Of a DNA stretch of 64,000 bases, positions 54,977 through 64,000 are shown one piece after another. The notes under the pieces were generated by a model. That model was not told where the DNA came from. It saw only the letters and a program-made list of their open reading frames with translations, and did no database searches. Made by a program: the position numbers and the translations under genes. The DNA comes from Ruminobacter sp. (lineage in GTDB: Bacteria; Pseudomonadota; Gammaproteobacteria; Enterobacterales; Succinivibrionaceae). Position 1 is the stretch's first letter. Every line of letters starts with the position of its first letter. The stretch is from assembly GCA_017940385.1 (NCBI GenBank), contig JAGAYS010000057.1, forward strand, positions 1-64,000, read 5' to 3'.

Positions 54977-55645
54977 ATGAACCAAAAACCGCATCTCTAT
55001 GCCATCGCCGTAGTAGGTCTGATTATAGTCGCATGCACAATCTGCAACATTTTCAATAACGTACACATTCTTGATGCCGGCAATATCTTTCTGCTGATAC
55101 TTTACGTCTGTTTTACAGGCGCTTACATTCTCATATACAGAAGAGTTAATTTCAAATTTGCCTACTCCTGGATTACAGGCCTTGTCTGCTATCTGCTCAC
55201 AATCATATTTTCAGGACTTGCACTGTATAATAATTCATGGAACGTCGACTCGGCGTACTACTTGATTCCGTTTATTATCGCAATAACCCTCACCCACATA
55301 TGCTTTGTGAATTTTTCTGCGACAAAGGGCTTCATACGCAACGCATTCACCGTGCTGCTTAAAATCATGGCCGTAATCACCGCCGTATCGGCAGTAATTC
55401 TGCTGTTTACAGAAAGTCCGGACAATTTGGACTTTATGCAGAAATTCACCGTATCACTCGTTATTCTGCTGATTTTCGGAGACTTTATGGTTTTCTACAC
55501 CAATTATTTCTGCAGTATGGAAAACGACGGCAATGATGTCCTCACCCTGTACAAGTCGGATAAGGAAACAATCTACGCCGACAAATTCGGCAAACTTTAT
55601 CACGTAATTCCCGATGAGACCGGATCAGAAGATAATAAGGGTTAA
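54977..55645 (+). CDS. Unknown multi-pass membrane protein
   Basis: A 222-residue protein with five to six predicted transmembrane helices, for example LYAIAVVGLIIVACTICNIF, IFLLILYVCFTGAYILIY, YYLIPFIIAITLTHICFV and FTVSLVILLIFGDFMVFY, ending in a hydrophilic C-terminal tail of about 45 residues rich in Asp/Glu/Lys. I do not recognise a family and infer no function. It lies 28 bases upstream of the X-Pro aminopeptidase gene and may be the first gene of that unit. Confidence 0.75.
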   Translation: MNQKPHLYAIAVVGLIIVACTICNIFNNVHILDAGNIFLLILYVCFTGAYILIYRRVNFKFAYSWITGLVCYLLTIIFSGLALYNNSWNVDSAYYLIPFIIAITLTHICFVNFSATKGFIRNAFTVLLKIMAVITAVSAVILLFTESPDNLDFMQKFTVSLVILLIFGDFMVFYTNYFCSMENDGNDVLTLYKSDKETIYADKFGKLYHVIPDETGSEDNKG

Positions 55646-55673
55646 TAACATCTGACGGAGACGTTTACTCAAT

Positions 55674-57653
55674 ATGAACGAATACAACACTGCAAACACA
55701 TATAACAATAACGCTCAGGATGTCTATGAGGCAGACTCAACCAGACTGGCGCGTGTGGACAGACTGAGAAAAATTCTGCGTCATCTCAATCTGGATGCTC
55801 TGATTATTACCAGAACGGACGAACATTTAAGCGAATACCTGTCACCTGATCGGGAACGACTGGCCTATATTACAGGATTCACAGGCTCTGCAGGCACTGC
55901 GGTAATTCTCGAAAATGAACATTTGGTCGACAGATTAAAGGACCACAGTGTCAAGAACAGTGCCAACAGGGAAATATTCCTTAAGAATTCCGCCGCACTG
56001 TTTGTCGACGGAAGATATACAATTCAGGCAAAGATTCAGACAAGCCCTACCATGTTTGATGTTTTCCACCATACCACGGTGAAACTGGAAGACTGGTTAA
56101 TTACCGTTCTCGGCAGAGACGCACGCATCGGAATAGATCCGAAATGCATAAGCTACAACCGTTTTACCTCAATAAAATCAGCACTGGCTCCATATCAGCT
56201 GGAACTGTTCTCAACGGAAACAAACCTTATTGACGACATTTGGAACGACAAACCAAAATACGAGCCTTCACCTGCTCTGATTTTCGAGGATCATTACAAC
56301 GGAAACCCCAGCATTGAAAAAAGACACCAGATTGCCCAGATTCTGAAAGAAAAAAATATTGATGTAACCATTATCTCCAGCAGCGAGTCGGTTAACTGGC
56401 TGCTCAACATCAGGGGACGAGACATTCCGAATCTTCCGGTTGTAAAATGCTTCGCCGCAGTATACAGCTGTGAGGAAATCGAATGGTTTGTGGACTTACG
56501 AAAAATACCTGAAAACAGGATTTCCGATTTCCAGCATCATTTCGGCAATATAACCTACATGGAAGAAGACAAGCTTGAGGATCTTATAAATCGTCTGGCA
56601 AAACACAAATACTCAGTCTATATTGACGAAACGTCAACCAATGCATGGATTATTGAAAAACTCAAAAAAAGCGGCATTCCTCTGACTTTCGGCCCGGATC
56701 TCTGCGAATACCCTAAGGCCTGCAAAAATCCGACGGAACTGAAAGGAATGAAGAGATGTCATCACAAGGATGCCGTAGCCATGTGCAGATTCCTTTCATG
56801 GCTCGATCATCTCACCGAAAATCTCATCAATGCCAGCAGCGAACTGAAACCTCAGGCTCTTGAGATAATAAAAGCTCAGAACGAAGCCACCCTGAGCAAT
56901 CAGCTGCTCAAGTTCAGGGAGGAACAGGACGGATTCATTGAAACAAGCTTTGACACAATATCAGCCCTGGGACCTAATGCCGCAATCATTCATTACAATC
57001 ATATTAACCTTAATAAACCAAGAGCCCTTGGACAGGACCCCCTGTACCTTGTAGACAGTGGCGGACAATACAACGAAGGCACCACCGACATCACAAGAAC
57101 GGTGTTGGTAGGTCCGGGACTTACTGATGAAATGAAGGAACGCTTTACCCTTGTTCTGAAAGGCATGATTGCCCTCCATCAGGTAAGATTCCCAAAGGGG
57201 ACCTTCGGGGGAGCTCTTGACGTACTCGCACGAGCCCCGCTTTGGCAGAAAGGGCTTAATTATGACCACGGAACCGGTCACGGCGTCGGACATTGTCTGA
57301 ATGTTCATGAAGGACCTCAGGCCATTTCATACAGATATGGACAGACCCCGCTGGCTCCCGGAATGGTTACATCAGTTGAGCCTGGTTACTATAAGGAAAA
57401 CGAATACGGTATACGCTGTGAAAACCTATGCGTTGTTGAGACCGTACATGACACCCAAAATCAGGCTGAGATGCTTGCATTTTTACCCATCACTTATGTA
57501 CCATTTGACATTAGACTCATCAAAAAAGAGTTACTGACAGAAGATGAACGTACCTGGCTCAATAACTATCATCTCAAGGTAAGGGAAATTGTCAGGGAAC
57601 ATCTTAGCGACCTGGAAATCAACTGGTTACTTAAAGCAACGGCGGCGATTTAA
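55674..57653 (+). CDS. Xaa-Pro aminopeptidase (M24B family)
   Basis: Removes N-terminal residues before proline; dinuclear Mn/Zn metallopeptidase with a pita-bread fold. All five metal ligands are visible: Asp461 in LVDSGGQY, Asp472 in TTDITRT, His536 in GTGHGVGH, Glu569 in SVEPGYY and Glu583 in RCENL. At 659 residues it is the long three-domain type with two N-terminal creatinase-like domains, closer to eukaryotic XPNPEP1 than to E. coli PepP (441). Followed after three bases by pssA. Confidence 0.92.
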   Translation: MNEYNTANTYNNNAQDVYEADSTRLARVDRLRKILRHLNLDALIITRTDEHLSEYLSPDRERLAYITGFTGSAGTAVILENEHLVDRLKDHSVKNSANREIFLKNSAALFVDGRYTIQAKIQTSPTMFDVFHHTTVKLEDWLITVLGRDARIGIDPKCISYNRFTSIKSALAPYQLELFSTETNLIDDIWNDKPKYEPSPALIFEDHYNGNPSIEKRHQIAQILKEKNIDVTIISSSESVNWLLNIRGRDIPNLPVVKCFAAVYSCEEIEWFVDLRKIPENRISDFQHHFGNITYMEEDKLEDLINRLAKHKYSVYIDETSTNAWIIEKLKKSGIPLTFGPDLCEYPKACKNPTELKGMKRCHHKDAVAMCRFLSWLDHLTENLINASSELKPQALEIIKAQNEATLSNQLLKFREEQDGFIETSFDTISALGPNAAIIHYNHINLNKPRALGQDPLYLVDSGGQYNEGTTDITRTVLVGPGLTDEMKERFTLVLKGMIALHQVRFPKGTFGGALDVLARAPLWQKGLNYDHGTGHGVGHCLNVHEGPQAISYRYGQTPLAPGMVTSVEPGYYKENEYGIRCENLCVVETVHDTQNQAEMLAFLPITYVPFDIRLIKKELLTEDERTWLNNYHLKVREIVREHLSDLEINWLLKATAAI

Positions 57654-57656
57654 TAA

Positions 57657-59027
57657 ATGAAATTATTAAACTCAATGCACTGCCTGTTCGGTAGTGCAAA
57701 ATACAAAATCGGAAATTTATCCAAAATTGCGGTGAATGCCGACTCATACAATATTCTCGAAGACCCGAAAGTCTTCAGGGAACGTCTGCTTGCAAACATC
57801 AGGAATGCCAAATCACGCATCTGCATATGCGCTCTTTACTGGCAGAATGATGAAATGGGGCAGGAAGTCATGCAGGCCGTCAATGAGGCGGTAGCTGCCA
57901 ATCCAAAACTTTACGTACGTATCTATGTGGATTTTCACAGGGCTCAGCGCGGTCTCGTCGGAAAAACCAAACAGATTGTGAACAGCGACTGGTATAGGGA
58001 ACTGGCCAAGAAACAATTAATTCACCCTATTATTTACGGCGTTCCCGTAAAACGCCGCGAGATATTCGGTGTCTTTCATCTTAAAGGCTTTATCATTGAC
58101 GATACAGTGCTGTACAGCGGTGCCAGCATCAACAATGTCTACCTGCACAGACTTGACAAATACCGCATAGATCGTTACCACGAAATAAATTCCCGAGAGC
58201 TGGCTGACTCCCTGTTCTATTACTGTGCTGACGTATTCCACAGACACAACGCAGTTCAGGATTTTGCTCAGGACACAATTCCTACGTCCAAAGAACTAAA
58301 TCTTGAAATCAAAAAACAGCGCAGGGAACTGTGCAGAACCAATTACAAAATTAGTGATGCGGAAATAAACTCAAGACAGGTTGGTATCACCCCGCTGGTA
58401 GGTCTCGGCAAAAAGAATAACATTCTTAACTCAACCATTATTAATCTGATTGAGGCTGCGGAAGAAGAAATCACAATATGCACACCTTATTTCAACTTTC
58501 CCGGCCATGTGCTAAAGGCTGTGAACAAAGCTCTCTCAAAAGGAGTAACAATCACAATAATCGTAGGTGACAAGGAGGCCAACGATTTCTTCATTCATGA
58601 CGGGGAACCGTATAACAAGGTCGGAGCCGTCCCGTATATCTATGAAATGAATCTCCGTGATTTTGTCAACAGCCACACCAAACAGATTAACGAAGGAATT
58701 CTGAAAATAAGACTGTGGAAGGACGGGTTGAACACATACCATGTTAAGGGAATTTCCGTTGACCACAGATACCATCTTATAACAGGCAACAATCTGAATC
58801 CCAGAGCCTGGGGACTTGATTTGGAAAACGGCCTTCTTGTTGATGACGAGCATCATCTGCTTCTAGAAAAGATAACACACGAAAGAAACTATCTTTTAAG
58901 CAGAACTACTCCCATCACGTCTCCGTCTGAACTCCAGACCATAGATGACTATCCTGAAGATTATCGTAAAGTTATTCTCAAAGTCAGAAAATTAGGAGCT
59001 CAATGGCTCCTTAGAAAGCTTCTCTGA
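57657..59027 (+). CDS. pssA: CDP-diacylglycerol-serine O-phosphatidyltransferase (PssA, PLD type)
   Basis: Makes phosphatidylserine, precursor of phosphatidylethanolamine. The enzyme is of the E. coli phospholipase-D-like class: two HKD motifs, HLKGFIIDD (His141, Lys143) and HVKGISVDH (His362, Lys364), the second followed by TGNNLNPRAWGLDLENG. No transmembrane helix, so peripheral. 456 residues (E. coli 451). It begins three bases after the aminopeptidase stop. A GGGCCGAA/TTCGGCCC hairpin without a T-run follows at 59038-59059. Confidence 0.94.
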   Translation: MKLLNSMHCLFGSAKYKIGNLSKIAVNADSYNILEDPKVFRERLLANIRNAKSRICICALYWQNDEMGQEVMQAVNEAVAANPKLYVRIYVDFHRAQRGLVGKTKQIVNSDWYRELAKKQLIHPIIYGVPVKRREIFGVFHLKGFIIDDTVLYSGASINNVYLHRLDKYRIDRYHEINSRELADSLFYYCADVFHRHNAVQDFAQDTIPTSKELNLEIKKQRRELCRTNYKISDAEINSRQVGITPLVGLGKKNNILNSTIINLIEAAEEEITICTPYFNFPGHVLKAVNKALSKGVTITIIVGDKEANDFFIHDGEPYNKVGAVPYIYEMNLRDFVNSHTKQINEGILKIRLWKDGLNTYHVKGISVDHRYHLITGNNLNPRAWGLDLENGLLVDDEHHLLLEKITHERNYLLSRTTPITSPSELQTIDDYPEDYRKVILKVRKLGAQWLLRKLL

Positions 59028-59037
59028 CGTCACGCAC

Positions 59038-59059
59038 GGGCCGAATACAGTTTCGGCCC
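59038..59059 (+). other. 8-bp hairpin between pssA and recG
   Basis: GGGCCGAA (59038-59045) and TTCGGCCC (59052-59059) around a 6-base loop. No run of T follows, so it may be a processing or stabilising structure rather than a terminator. Confidence 0.4.
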
Positions 59060-59096
59060 TGAAAAGAACGGTTAACTCACGGATACGCGGCAATAT

Positions 59097-61151
59097 ATGG
59101 ATATCTCAGCTTTATCTATCAGTGAATTAAAAGGAATCTCTTCCAAACAGGTATCGGCCTTAAATAAAATAGGTATTAACACTGTTATGGATCTTCTTCT
59201 GCACTTTCCGTACTCATATCAGGATCGTACAGAATTCACACCGATTAGCGAACTGACGGAGGACTCCCATGCCAGTATCAGGGCCAGGATTATTTCCCGT
59301 TCCACCGGCAGAAACAATATGCTGATTCTGACTCTTTCGGACGACACGGGAATACTGAGGGTTACACTGTTCAACTGCCCGATTTTCATAAACAGGGAAC
59401 TCAAATCCGGAAACGTTCTTATATGTCACGGTAAAGTCAGCATTTTTCAGAACTGTCTGCAGATGACGAACCCGGAACTGAATCTCAAAGATACCGAACT
59501 TCCTGAGAACTACACACCAGTATACCGCCTTACCAAAGGCATCAAAATGCAGTCGATGCGAAATCTGGTTCAAAAGGCTCTGAACGAACTGGAAAAAAAC
59601 GGAGCCTGTGAAGAACTTATACCGCCTCACCTTAATCACACCGGACTGACTTTAAAGGATGCCCTGATTCAGGTGCACGCACCGAAAATCGGCACTTCAA
59701 TGAGCGATCTCGCACTGTTCACAACCCATCAGCAGCAGAGAGTAATTTGTGAAGAATTAATATCACAGTACATATCCGTACTTACCCTTAAAGAAAGTAA
59801 CAAACTGCTGAACGGCATTCCGCTGAAACCTGTAGACAGTCTTATTAAAAAATTCCTGTCTACTTTGAAATTCAGCCCGACCGGCGCGCAACTGAAAGTG
59901 TTTGACGAAATAAGCAGGGATCTCACTCTTGCACAGCCCATGAACCGTCTTGTACAGGGTGATGTCGGCTGCGGCAAAACACTTGTTGCAGTTCTGGCAT
60001 CCCTGCAGGCAGTCGGCAACGGCATACAGTCTGCAATCATGGCACCTACGGAAATACTTGCCGAACAGCACTATTCCAATATTCAGAACTTTCTGGAACC
60101 GTTGGGAATCAAAGTTGCATTACTGACCGGCAGCCAGAAAAAAGCTGAAAAAAACAAACAGCTGGAACTTGTTAAAAACGGAACCGCACAAATAATTGTC
60201 GGAACCCACGCAATTTTTCAGGAACAGGTTAATTTCCACAGTTTGGGCCTTATAATTATTGACGAACAGCATCGCTTCGGTGTCGAACAGCGCATGAAAC
60301 TGCGCAGTAAGTGCAGTATAGAAAACAGAGTTCCTCACATGCTTGCCATGACGGCAACTCCGATTCCGAGAACGCTGGCTCAGACCATCTATGCAGATAT
60401 GCACGTATCAGTGATTGATGAGCTTCCTAAAGGCAGAAAGCCCATTACCACCATAACCATTCCGGAAAAACGCCGCGACGAGATTATCGAAAGAATAGGA
60501 ATCAACTGCAGTGCCGGTAAACAGGCATATTGGGTATGCAGTCTGGTAAACGAATCGGAAGTACTGGAATCACAGGATGCCATAAATGCCTGTGAATATC
60601 TGACGGCCAAACTTCCTAATCTGAAGATTGGTCTTGTTCACGGTCAGATGAAATCCACGGAAAAAGATGCGGTAATGAGGGAATTTAAGGACGGCAATAT
60701 AGACGTTCTTGTTGCAACTTCGGTAATCGAAGTCGGGGTTGACGTACCGAACGCGTTCCTCATAGTCATAGAAAACTCAGAAAGGTACGGCCTGGCTCAG
60801 CTTCACCAGTTGAGAGGCCGTGTCGGCCGCGGTCAGTTGGATTCGTTCTGCTGTCTGATGTTCTCAGACAAGATAAACAGCATAGGCATGGAACGTCTGA
60901 ATACATTGAAAAACAGTAATGACGGTTTTGTCATAGCTCAAAAGGATCTGGAAATCAGAGGTCCGGGAGACCTGCTCGGTACCAGACAGACAGGCGAGAT
61001 CGCCTATCGTGTCGCAGATGCGGTAAGAGACTACAGATCAATGGATAAATGTACCGTAATTGCCACGGAAATTTTCAAAGACAGAAAGGATCTCTGCCAA
61101 AAACTGACAGAGCGCTGGTTCCCGGACAGCGAGATAATGAGCGTTCTGTAA
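59097..61151 (+). CDS. recG: ATP-dependent DNA helicase RecG
   Basis: Reverses stalled replication forks and processes Holliday junctions and R-loops. A wedge/OB domain (about 1-180) precedes SF2 motor domains with Walker A GDVGCGKT (288-295; Cys replaces the common Ser), the DEQH box at 389-392 followed by RFGVEQR, motif III MTATPIPRTLA and motif VI HQLRGRVGRG. The C-terminal TRG-type segment GDLLGTRQTG is present. 684 residues (E. coli 693). Confidence 0.96.
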   Translation: MDISALSISELKGISSKQVSALNKIGINTVMDLLLHFPYSYQDRTEFTPISELTEDSHASIRARIISRSTGRNNMLILTLSDDTGILRVTLFNCPIFINRELKSGNVLICHGKVSIFQNCLQMTNPELNLKDTELPENYTPVYRLTKGIKMQSMRNLVQKALNELEKNGACEELIPPHLNHTGLTLKDALIQVHAPKIGTSMSDLALFTTHQQQRVICEELISQYISVLTLKESNKLLNGIPLKPVDSLIKKFLSTLKFSPTGAQLKVFDEISRDLTLAQPMNRLVQGDVGCGKTLVAVLASLQAVGNGIQSAIMAPTEILAEQHYSNIQNFLEPLGIKVALLTGSQKKAEKNKQLELVKNGTAQIIVGTHAIFQEQVNFHSLGLIIIDEQHRFGVEQRMKLRSKCSIENRVPHMLAMTATPIPRTLAQTIYADMHVSVIDELPKGRKPITTITIPEKRRDEIIERIGINCSAGKQAYWVCSLVNESEVLESQDAINACEYLTAKLPNLKIGLVHGQMKSTEKDAVMREFKDGNIDVLVATSVIEVGVDVPNAFLIVIENSERYGLAQLHQLRGRVGRGQLDSFCCLMFSDKINSIGMERLNTLKNSNDGFVIAQKDLEIRGPGDLLGTRQTGEIAYRVADAVRDYRSMDKCTVIATEIFKDRKDLCQKLTERWFPDSEIMSVL

Positions 61152-61216
61152 CAGGACTGCACAAAACGGGAAGCCGTATAAAGACTTCCGCGATCTAAAA
61201 GGAAAAATGCAAGATT

Positions 61217-62296
61217 CTAACCGGCTGCAGCCTCCTGACTCACCTGTATCTTATGCTGTCTGTAGTCAGATATCGAAGCAGCCACCTCAGCTCCAATGAG
61301 AACAATATACCAGTTAACATACGTCCAGACCATCATAAGAGGAAGTGCCGCCACCGCTCCGTAAATAAATGTATAACTCGTAAAATTCATTATGTAATGC
61401 GTAAAGAACTGTTTTAAAAGTTCCTGGAGCAGTGCAGCAAGCATGGCTCCCACAACCGCATGGTTAAAATTCACCTTGGTGCACGGAACGGATGTAAACA
61501 GCAGTGTGAACACCACAAACGTCAGAAAACACGGCAACATTTTCATGCCCAGTGTATTGAGCCATATCCCGGCAGAGCTTTGCCCAAAGAAATTTGATGC
61601 CATTATTGATGAAGAAACAACTATGGCCCCGCCAAGCAACAGAGGTCCGAGAGTAAGAACTGTCCAATATACTGAAAATGTTGTTACTTTCGAACGGTTT
61701 ACCTTTACGTGCCATATCTTGTTAAGTGTTATATCTATTCGTCTTATGAGGGCAAGCGCAATGATAATCAGCGTACCCACACCGACTGCCGTCGTTTTGG
61801 AGGCATTGGCTATGAATGAATTTATGTTCTCTTTTAAAACATCACCCATTTGCGGCATCATGTTATGAAGAATGTAATTCATCATTTCATCACGATATGA
61901 ACTGAAACTTGGAGACAAGGAAAAAACGCTGAGAAGAACGGCAAGGACAGGAATCAGCGACATTATCGTTGTGTATGAAAGCGATGAGGCCAAAACGTCA
62001 ATTTCATCTCTCGCAACTCTTCTGGACAGATATAAGGGATATGCAAAAACTCTGGTAAACCAGCCTTTGAACCATAACATCTTTCTTTTTACCAGAGATG
62101 TTTTTTCTTTTTTCTCAGAACCGGCTTTACCGTTAACACAACCTGTGTTTTCATGATAATCACCGCTAACCGGTGTTTTTTCCACCCCGTCCGCCACGTC
62201 AGTTTCTGGAGCTTTAAGATTTTCTTCCACGATTCTATCCTCACGAACATTATAAATTGCCCGGAATTCACCTGTTTCCTGTTTCATTATAATCAA
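61217..62296 (-). CDS. yihY: YihY/BrkB-family inner membrane protein
   Basis: A polytopic membrane protein with six predicted helices: after an N-terminal cytoplasmic region of about 95 residues come LASSLSYTTIMSLIPVLAVLLSV, VGVGTLIIIALALI, YWTVLTLGPLLLGGAIV, MLPCFLTFVVFTLLF and PLMMVWTYVNWYIVLIGAEVAA. Family members were once mislabelled RNase BN; a true function is not established. At 359 residues it is longer than E. coli YihY (290) because of its charged N-terminal extension. Convergent with recG. Confidence 0.9.
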   Translation of the reverse strand: MIIMKQETGEFRAIYNVREDRIVEENLKAPETDVADGVEKTPVSGDYHENTGCVNGKAGSEKKEKTSLVKRKMLWFKGWFTRVFAYPLYLSRRVARDEIDVLASSLSYTTIMSLIPVLAVLLSVFSLSPSFSSYRDEMMNYILHNMMPQMGDVLKENINSFIANASKTTAVGVGTLIIIALALIRRIDITLNKIWHVKVNRSKVTTFSVYWTVLTLGPLLLGGAIVVSSSIMASNFFGQSSAGIWLNTLGMKMLPCFLTFVVFTLLFTSVPCTKVNFNHAVVGAMLAALLQELLKQFFTHYIMNFTSYTFIYGAVAALPLMMVWTYVNWYIVLIGAEVAASISDYRQHKIQVSQEAAAG

Positions 62297-62395
62297 AACA
62301 GATACATCATTCTCTGCAATAAATCTCTAATCCGAAACATCTCATGCAGTATCGTGGATTTATTCTCACATGGATCGTTCTCATTCTTACGGCAA

Positions 62396-62434
62396 AACAA
62401 AACCCCGTTACGGATCGGATGATCAGTAACGGGG
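62396..62434 (-). terminator. Rho-independent terminator after ddl
   Basis: Perfect 9-bp stem, CCCCGTTAC (62403-62411) with GTAACGGGG (62426-62434). On the minus strand it is followed by TTTTGTTTT (62394-62402). It ends ddl transcription before yihY. Confidence 0.8.
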
Positions 62435-62507
62435 CTGAGTATTAAGCCTTAATTCAGGGCGTATTTTAATGTTCGGTAACTTCCCTAAACTGCTCGTTTA
62501 TATGAAA

Positions 62508-63512
62508 TTATTTTCTGTTAACGGCTCTGACCACAGCATCATGAAGAAACGACGCCATATTCTCCCCATGATTTTCCAGCATCTTAGGGAACATGGAAAT
62601 AGGAGTCATGCCTGGGAAAGTATTAATTTCATTAAGGAGAATCTCTTCCTCTCCAACAAGGAAGAAATCAATACGAGACAAATCCTTAAGCTTCAGTACC
62701 CTGAAAGCCCTTTTGGCATATTCCCTGATTTTTAACTTAATACTCTCGGGAAGATCAGCTTCAACAATCGTTGTTGACTTTGAAGCACTGTCATATTTTT
62801 CCTCAAAAGTATAAAAATCATTGTTTGGCGTAATGATTTCACCAGGATTGGTAACAATAAGCTCGCCATTACATTCATATGCAGCAACTTCAAGTTCTCT
62901 AGGCCTTACTGCCTGCTCCAGCAGAACATCATTACTGTAGGAAAAGGCTTTTCTAATGTATTCATCAAGAAGAGATTCGTCCGTAACTTTATAACAGCCA
63001 ACGGATGACCCCTGAGATGCCGCCTTCACAAAAATGCTTCCATACCGTCTGAAAAATTCATGAGCGTTCTTTAAGTTTTCCTCACTGTCAGTATCAATAA
63101 AATTGAATGGTGTGTTTGGAATACCGATAGCACTGAGCCACAGTTTGGTACTGATCTTGTTGAAACAGAGTTTGCTGGCTTCAGAACCGCAACCCAAATA
63201 AGGAAGTGATACCATTTCGAGAAGAGACTGAATGTCACCTGTTTCTCCTGGAACACCGTGAATACACGGAATTACGTAATCAACGGGAACAGTTTTTTCC
63301 CTGTCATCTTTGAAATATAACTTTTGGTTGTGACTGAGATTACACTGATTTCCCCCCTCATCGACCCACATGTCCCGGTGAATGATAACCTTGATTACAT
63401 TAAATTCCGGGAATGTTTTTAGCTGTTTTTCAATGTATGAAGCACTTACCAGTGAAATGTCGTGTTCTGACCCGTCACCACCGCACAAGAGAAGAATATT
63501 ATACTGTTCCAT
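62508..63512 (-). CDS. ddl: D-alanine-D-alanine ligase (Ddl)
   Basis: Makes the D-Ala-D-Ala dipeptide for peptidoglycan precursors; ATP-grasp fold, target of D-cycloserine. N-terminal motif LLCGGDGSEHDISLVSA, then IPCIHGVPGETGDIQSLLE, ATP-binding FVKAASQGSSVG, and the Mg-binding LNEINTFPGMTPISMFPKML. At 334 residues it is slightly longer than E. coli DdlB (306). It has its own terminator and is divergent from the lipoprotein gene. It is not in the mur/fts cluster. Confidence 0.95.
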   Translation of the reverse strand: MEQYNILLLCGGDGSEHDISLVSASYIEKQLKTFPEFNVIKVIIHRDMWVDEGGNQCNLSHNQKLYFKDDREKTVPVDYVIPCIHGVPGETGDIQSLLEMVSLPYLGCGSEASKLCFNKISTKLWLSAIGIPNTPFNFIDTDSEENLKNAHEFFRRYGSIFVKAASQGSSVGCYKVTDESLLDEYIRKAFSYSNDVLLEQAVRPRELEVAAYECNGELIVTNPGEIITPNNDFYTFEEKYDSASKSTTIVEADLPESIKLKIREYAKRAFRVLKLKDLSRIDFFLVGEEEILLNEINTFPGMTPISMFPKMLENHGENMASFLHDAVVRAVNRK

Positions 63513-63663
63513 GATTATAATTCCGTTATCTGAACCTGCAGGTTCTGTTTAAATACGTCAACAATTATACTTTCATGCCGGAGTCCTATCAATCCGAAAA
63601 AAACAATGTAAATGGATAATTTGATGAGCAATTGCACAATTTTTCTTATTTTCACGATAATGC

Positions 63664-63672
63664 TGATACAAT
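63664..63672 (+). promoter_or_regulatory. Extended -10 promoter candidate for the lipoprotein gene
   Basis: TGATACAAT: TACAAT (63667-63672) with TGA upstream. The -35 region is not conserved. The leader would be about 30 bases. Confidence 0.4.
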
Positions 63673-63710
63673 AATTGTCATGTTCATCAGAACTTAACGT
63701 GAGATTTAAG

Positions 63711-64000
63711 ATGAGTTTAAACAAATTTTTAGCAGGCCTTGCGGTAACCGGACTTCTCTGCACGGGCTGCGTAACAGTTACAGCCGACGGCCGACAGATC
63801 AATGAAAACGACAGTCCAACCACGGGTAAAACCTCTCAGGAACTGTCACAGATGCTCAACACGGCCAAGGGCGAGTACCTGGAACTTGACACCAAGAAAA
63901 CAAACAAACTGGTTCAGGAAGTAACGGAAGGTAATCTTGATACTATAAAAAAGGTTATGGACAATCCTAATGACTACGAACCTCCGGTGCTCTTTGCATA
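63711..64000 (+). CDS. Lipoprotein, N-terminal part (gene runs off the window)
   Basis: ATG 63711 opens a frame continuing to the window end without a stop (96 codons visible). The N terminus MSLNKFLAGLAVTGLLCTGC is a lipoprotein signal; the lipobox is CTGC, with Cys rather than Leu at -3, so processing is likely but not certain. A Thr/Ser-rich mature N terminus follows, then NKLVQEVTEGNLDTIKKVM, which resembles the helix pair of an ankyrin repeat. Function unknown. It is divergent from ddl. Confidence 0.7.
   Translation, partial: MSLNKFLAGLAVTGLLCTGCVTVTADGRQINENDSPTTGKTSQELSQMLNTAKGEYLELDTKKTNKLVQEVTEGNLDTIKKVMDNPNDYEPPVLFA

Noticed and set aside
63515-63823. 102-codon minus-strand ORF near the right edge
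   Set aside because: It is antisense to the lipoprotein gene start and runs through the ddl upstream promoter region.

Overview
The window reads as chromosomal core sequence from a gammaproteobacterium of moderate to low GC. Gene order closely follows Enterobacterales-type synteny blocks: murB-birA-coaA next to tRNA-Tyr/tRNA-Gly, mlaFEDCB, kdsC-lptCAB, hpf-ptsN, rsmD/ftsYEX/rpoH, tsaC-aroE, def-fmt-rsmB-trkA-trkH and potFGHI. E. coli-type PssA, RNase II, RsmJ, YfcZ and MenA fit an anaerobic or facultative gammaproteobacterium. A member of the Succinivibrionaceae/Aeromonadales is my best guess, but that is inference and no 16S gene is present.

Layout. 1-160: end of a minus-strand tRNA operon, tRNA-Gly(TCC) cut by the window edge and tRNA-Tyr(GTA), with a good promoter at 209-237. 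412-9105: coaA (+), then minus-strand birA, murB and murA, an aldo/keto reductase (+), and the five-gene mla phospholipid-transport operon. 9530-14692: one 1720-codon DUF4011 / superfamily-1 helicase / Vsr-like protein resembling the single-gene anti-phage system Hhe; it sits where E. coli carries yrbG-kdsD. 14869-20579: kdsC-lptC-lptA-lptB, then rpoN in inverted orientation, then hpf-ptsN. 20633-26923: rpoH, an RtcB-family RNA ligase inserted beside it, ftsX-ftsE-ftsY and rsmD. 26969-35306 (all minus): a 1158-residue Sel1-repeat protein, rsmJ, aroE, tsaC, purE, a yrdD-like zinc-finger protein and a LysM protein. 35846-41617: def-fmt-rsmB-trkA-trkH. 41573-52240 (all minus): rluA, potI/H/G/F, mltF, a YfcZ-family protein, menA and rnb. 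52563-63512: prlC (-), an unknown membrane protein, an X-Pro aminopeptidase, pssA and recG (all +), then yihY and ddl (-). 63711-64000: the start of a lipoprotein gene running off the window.

Function. Most of the window builds the envelope: peptidoglycan precursors (MurA, MurB, Ddl), LPS export (KdsC, LptCAB), phospholipid homeostasis (Mla, PssA), cell-wall turnover and division (MltF, FtsEX, LysM protein). The rest is mainly translation maturation, RNA modification, sigma factors, K+ uptake and putrescine uptake.

The most accessory-looking item is the Hhe-like gene. Its nuclease domain has lost the conserved acidic residue of its second motif, and its N-terminal part carries a transglutaminase/cysteine-protease-like Cys-His signature. 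Other points worth a look are the inverted rpoN with an uncatalogued 57-codon ORF upstream, a 35-codon ORF ending six bases before rpoH, a cluster of consecutive hairpins between ftsY and rsmD, an orphan terminator at 54693, and a terminator-like hairpin inside the potF-potG junction. Coordinates of CDS include the stop codon. I re-chose several starts from Shine-Dalgarno positions and family alignments recalled from memory; no searches were run.
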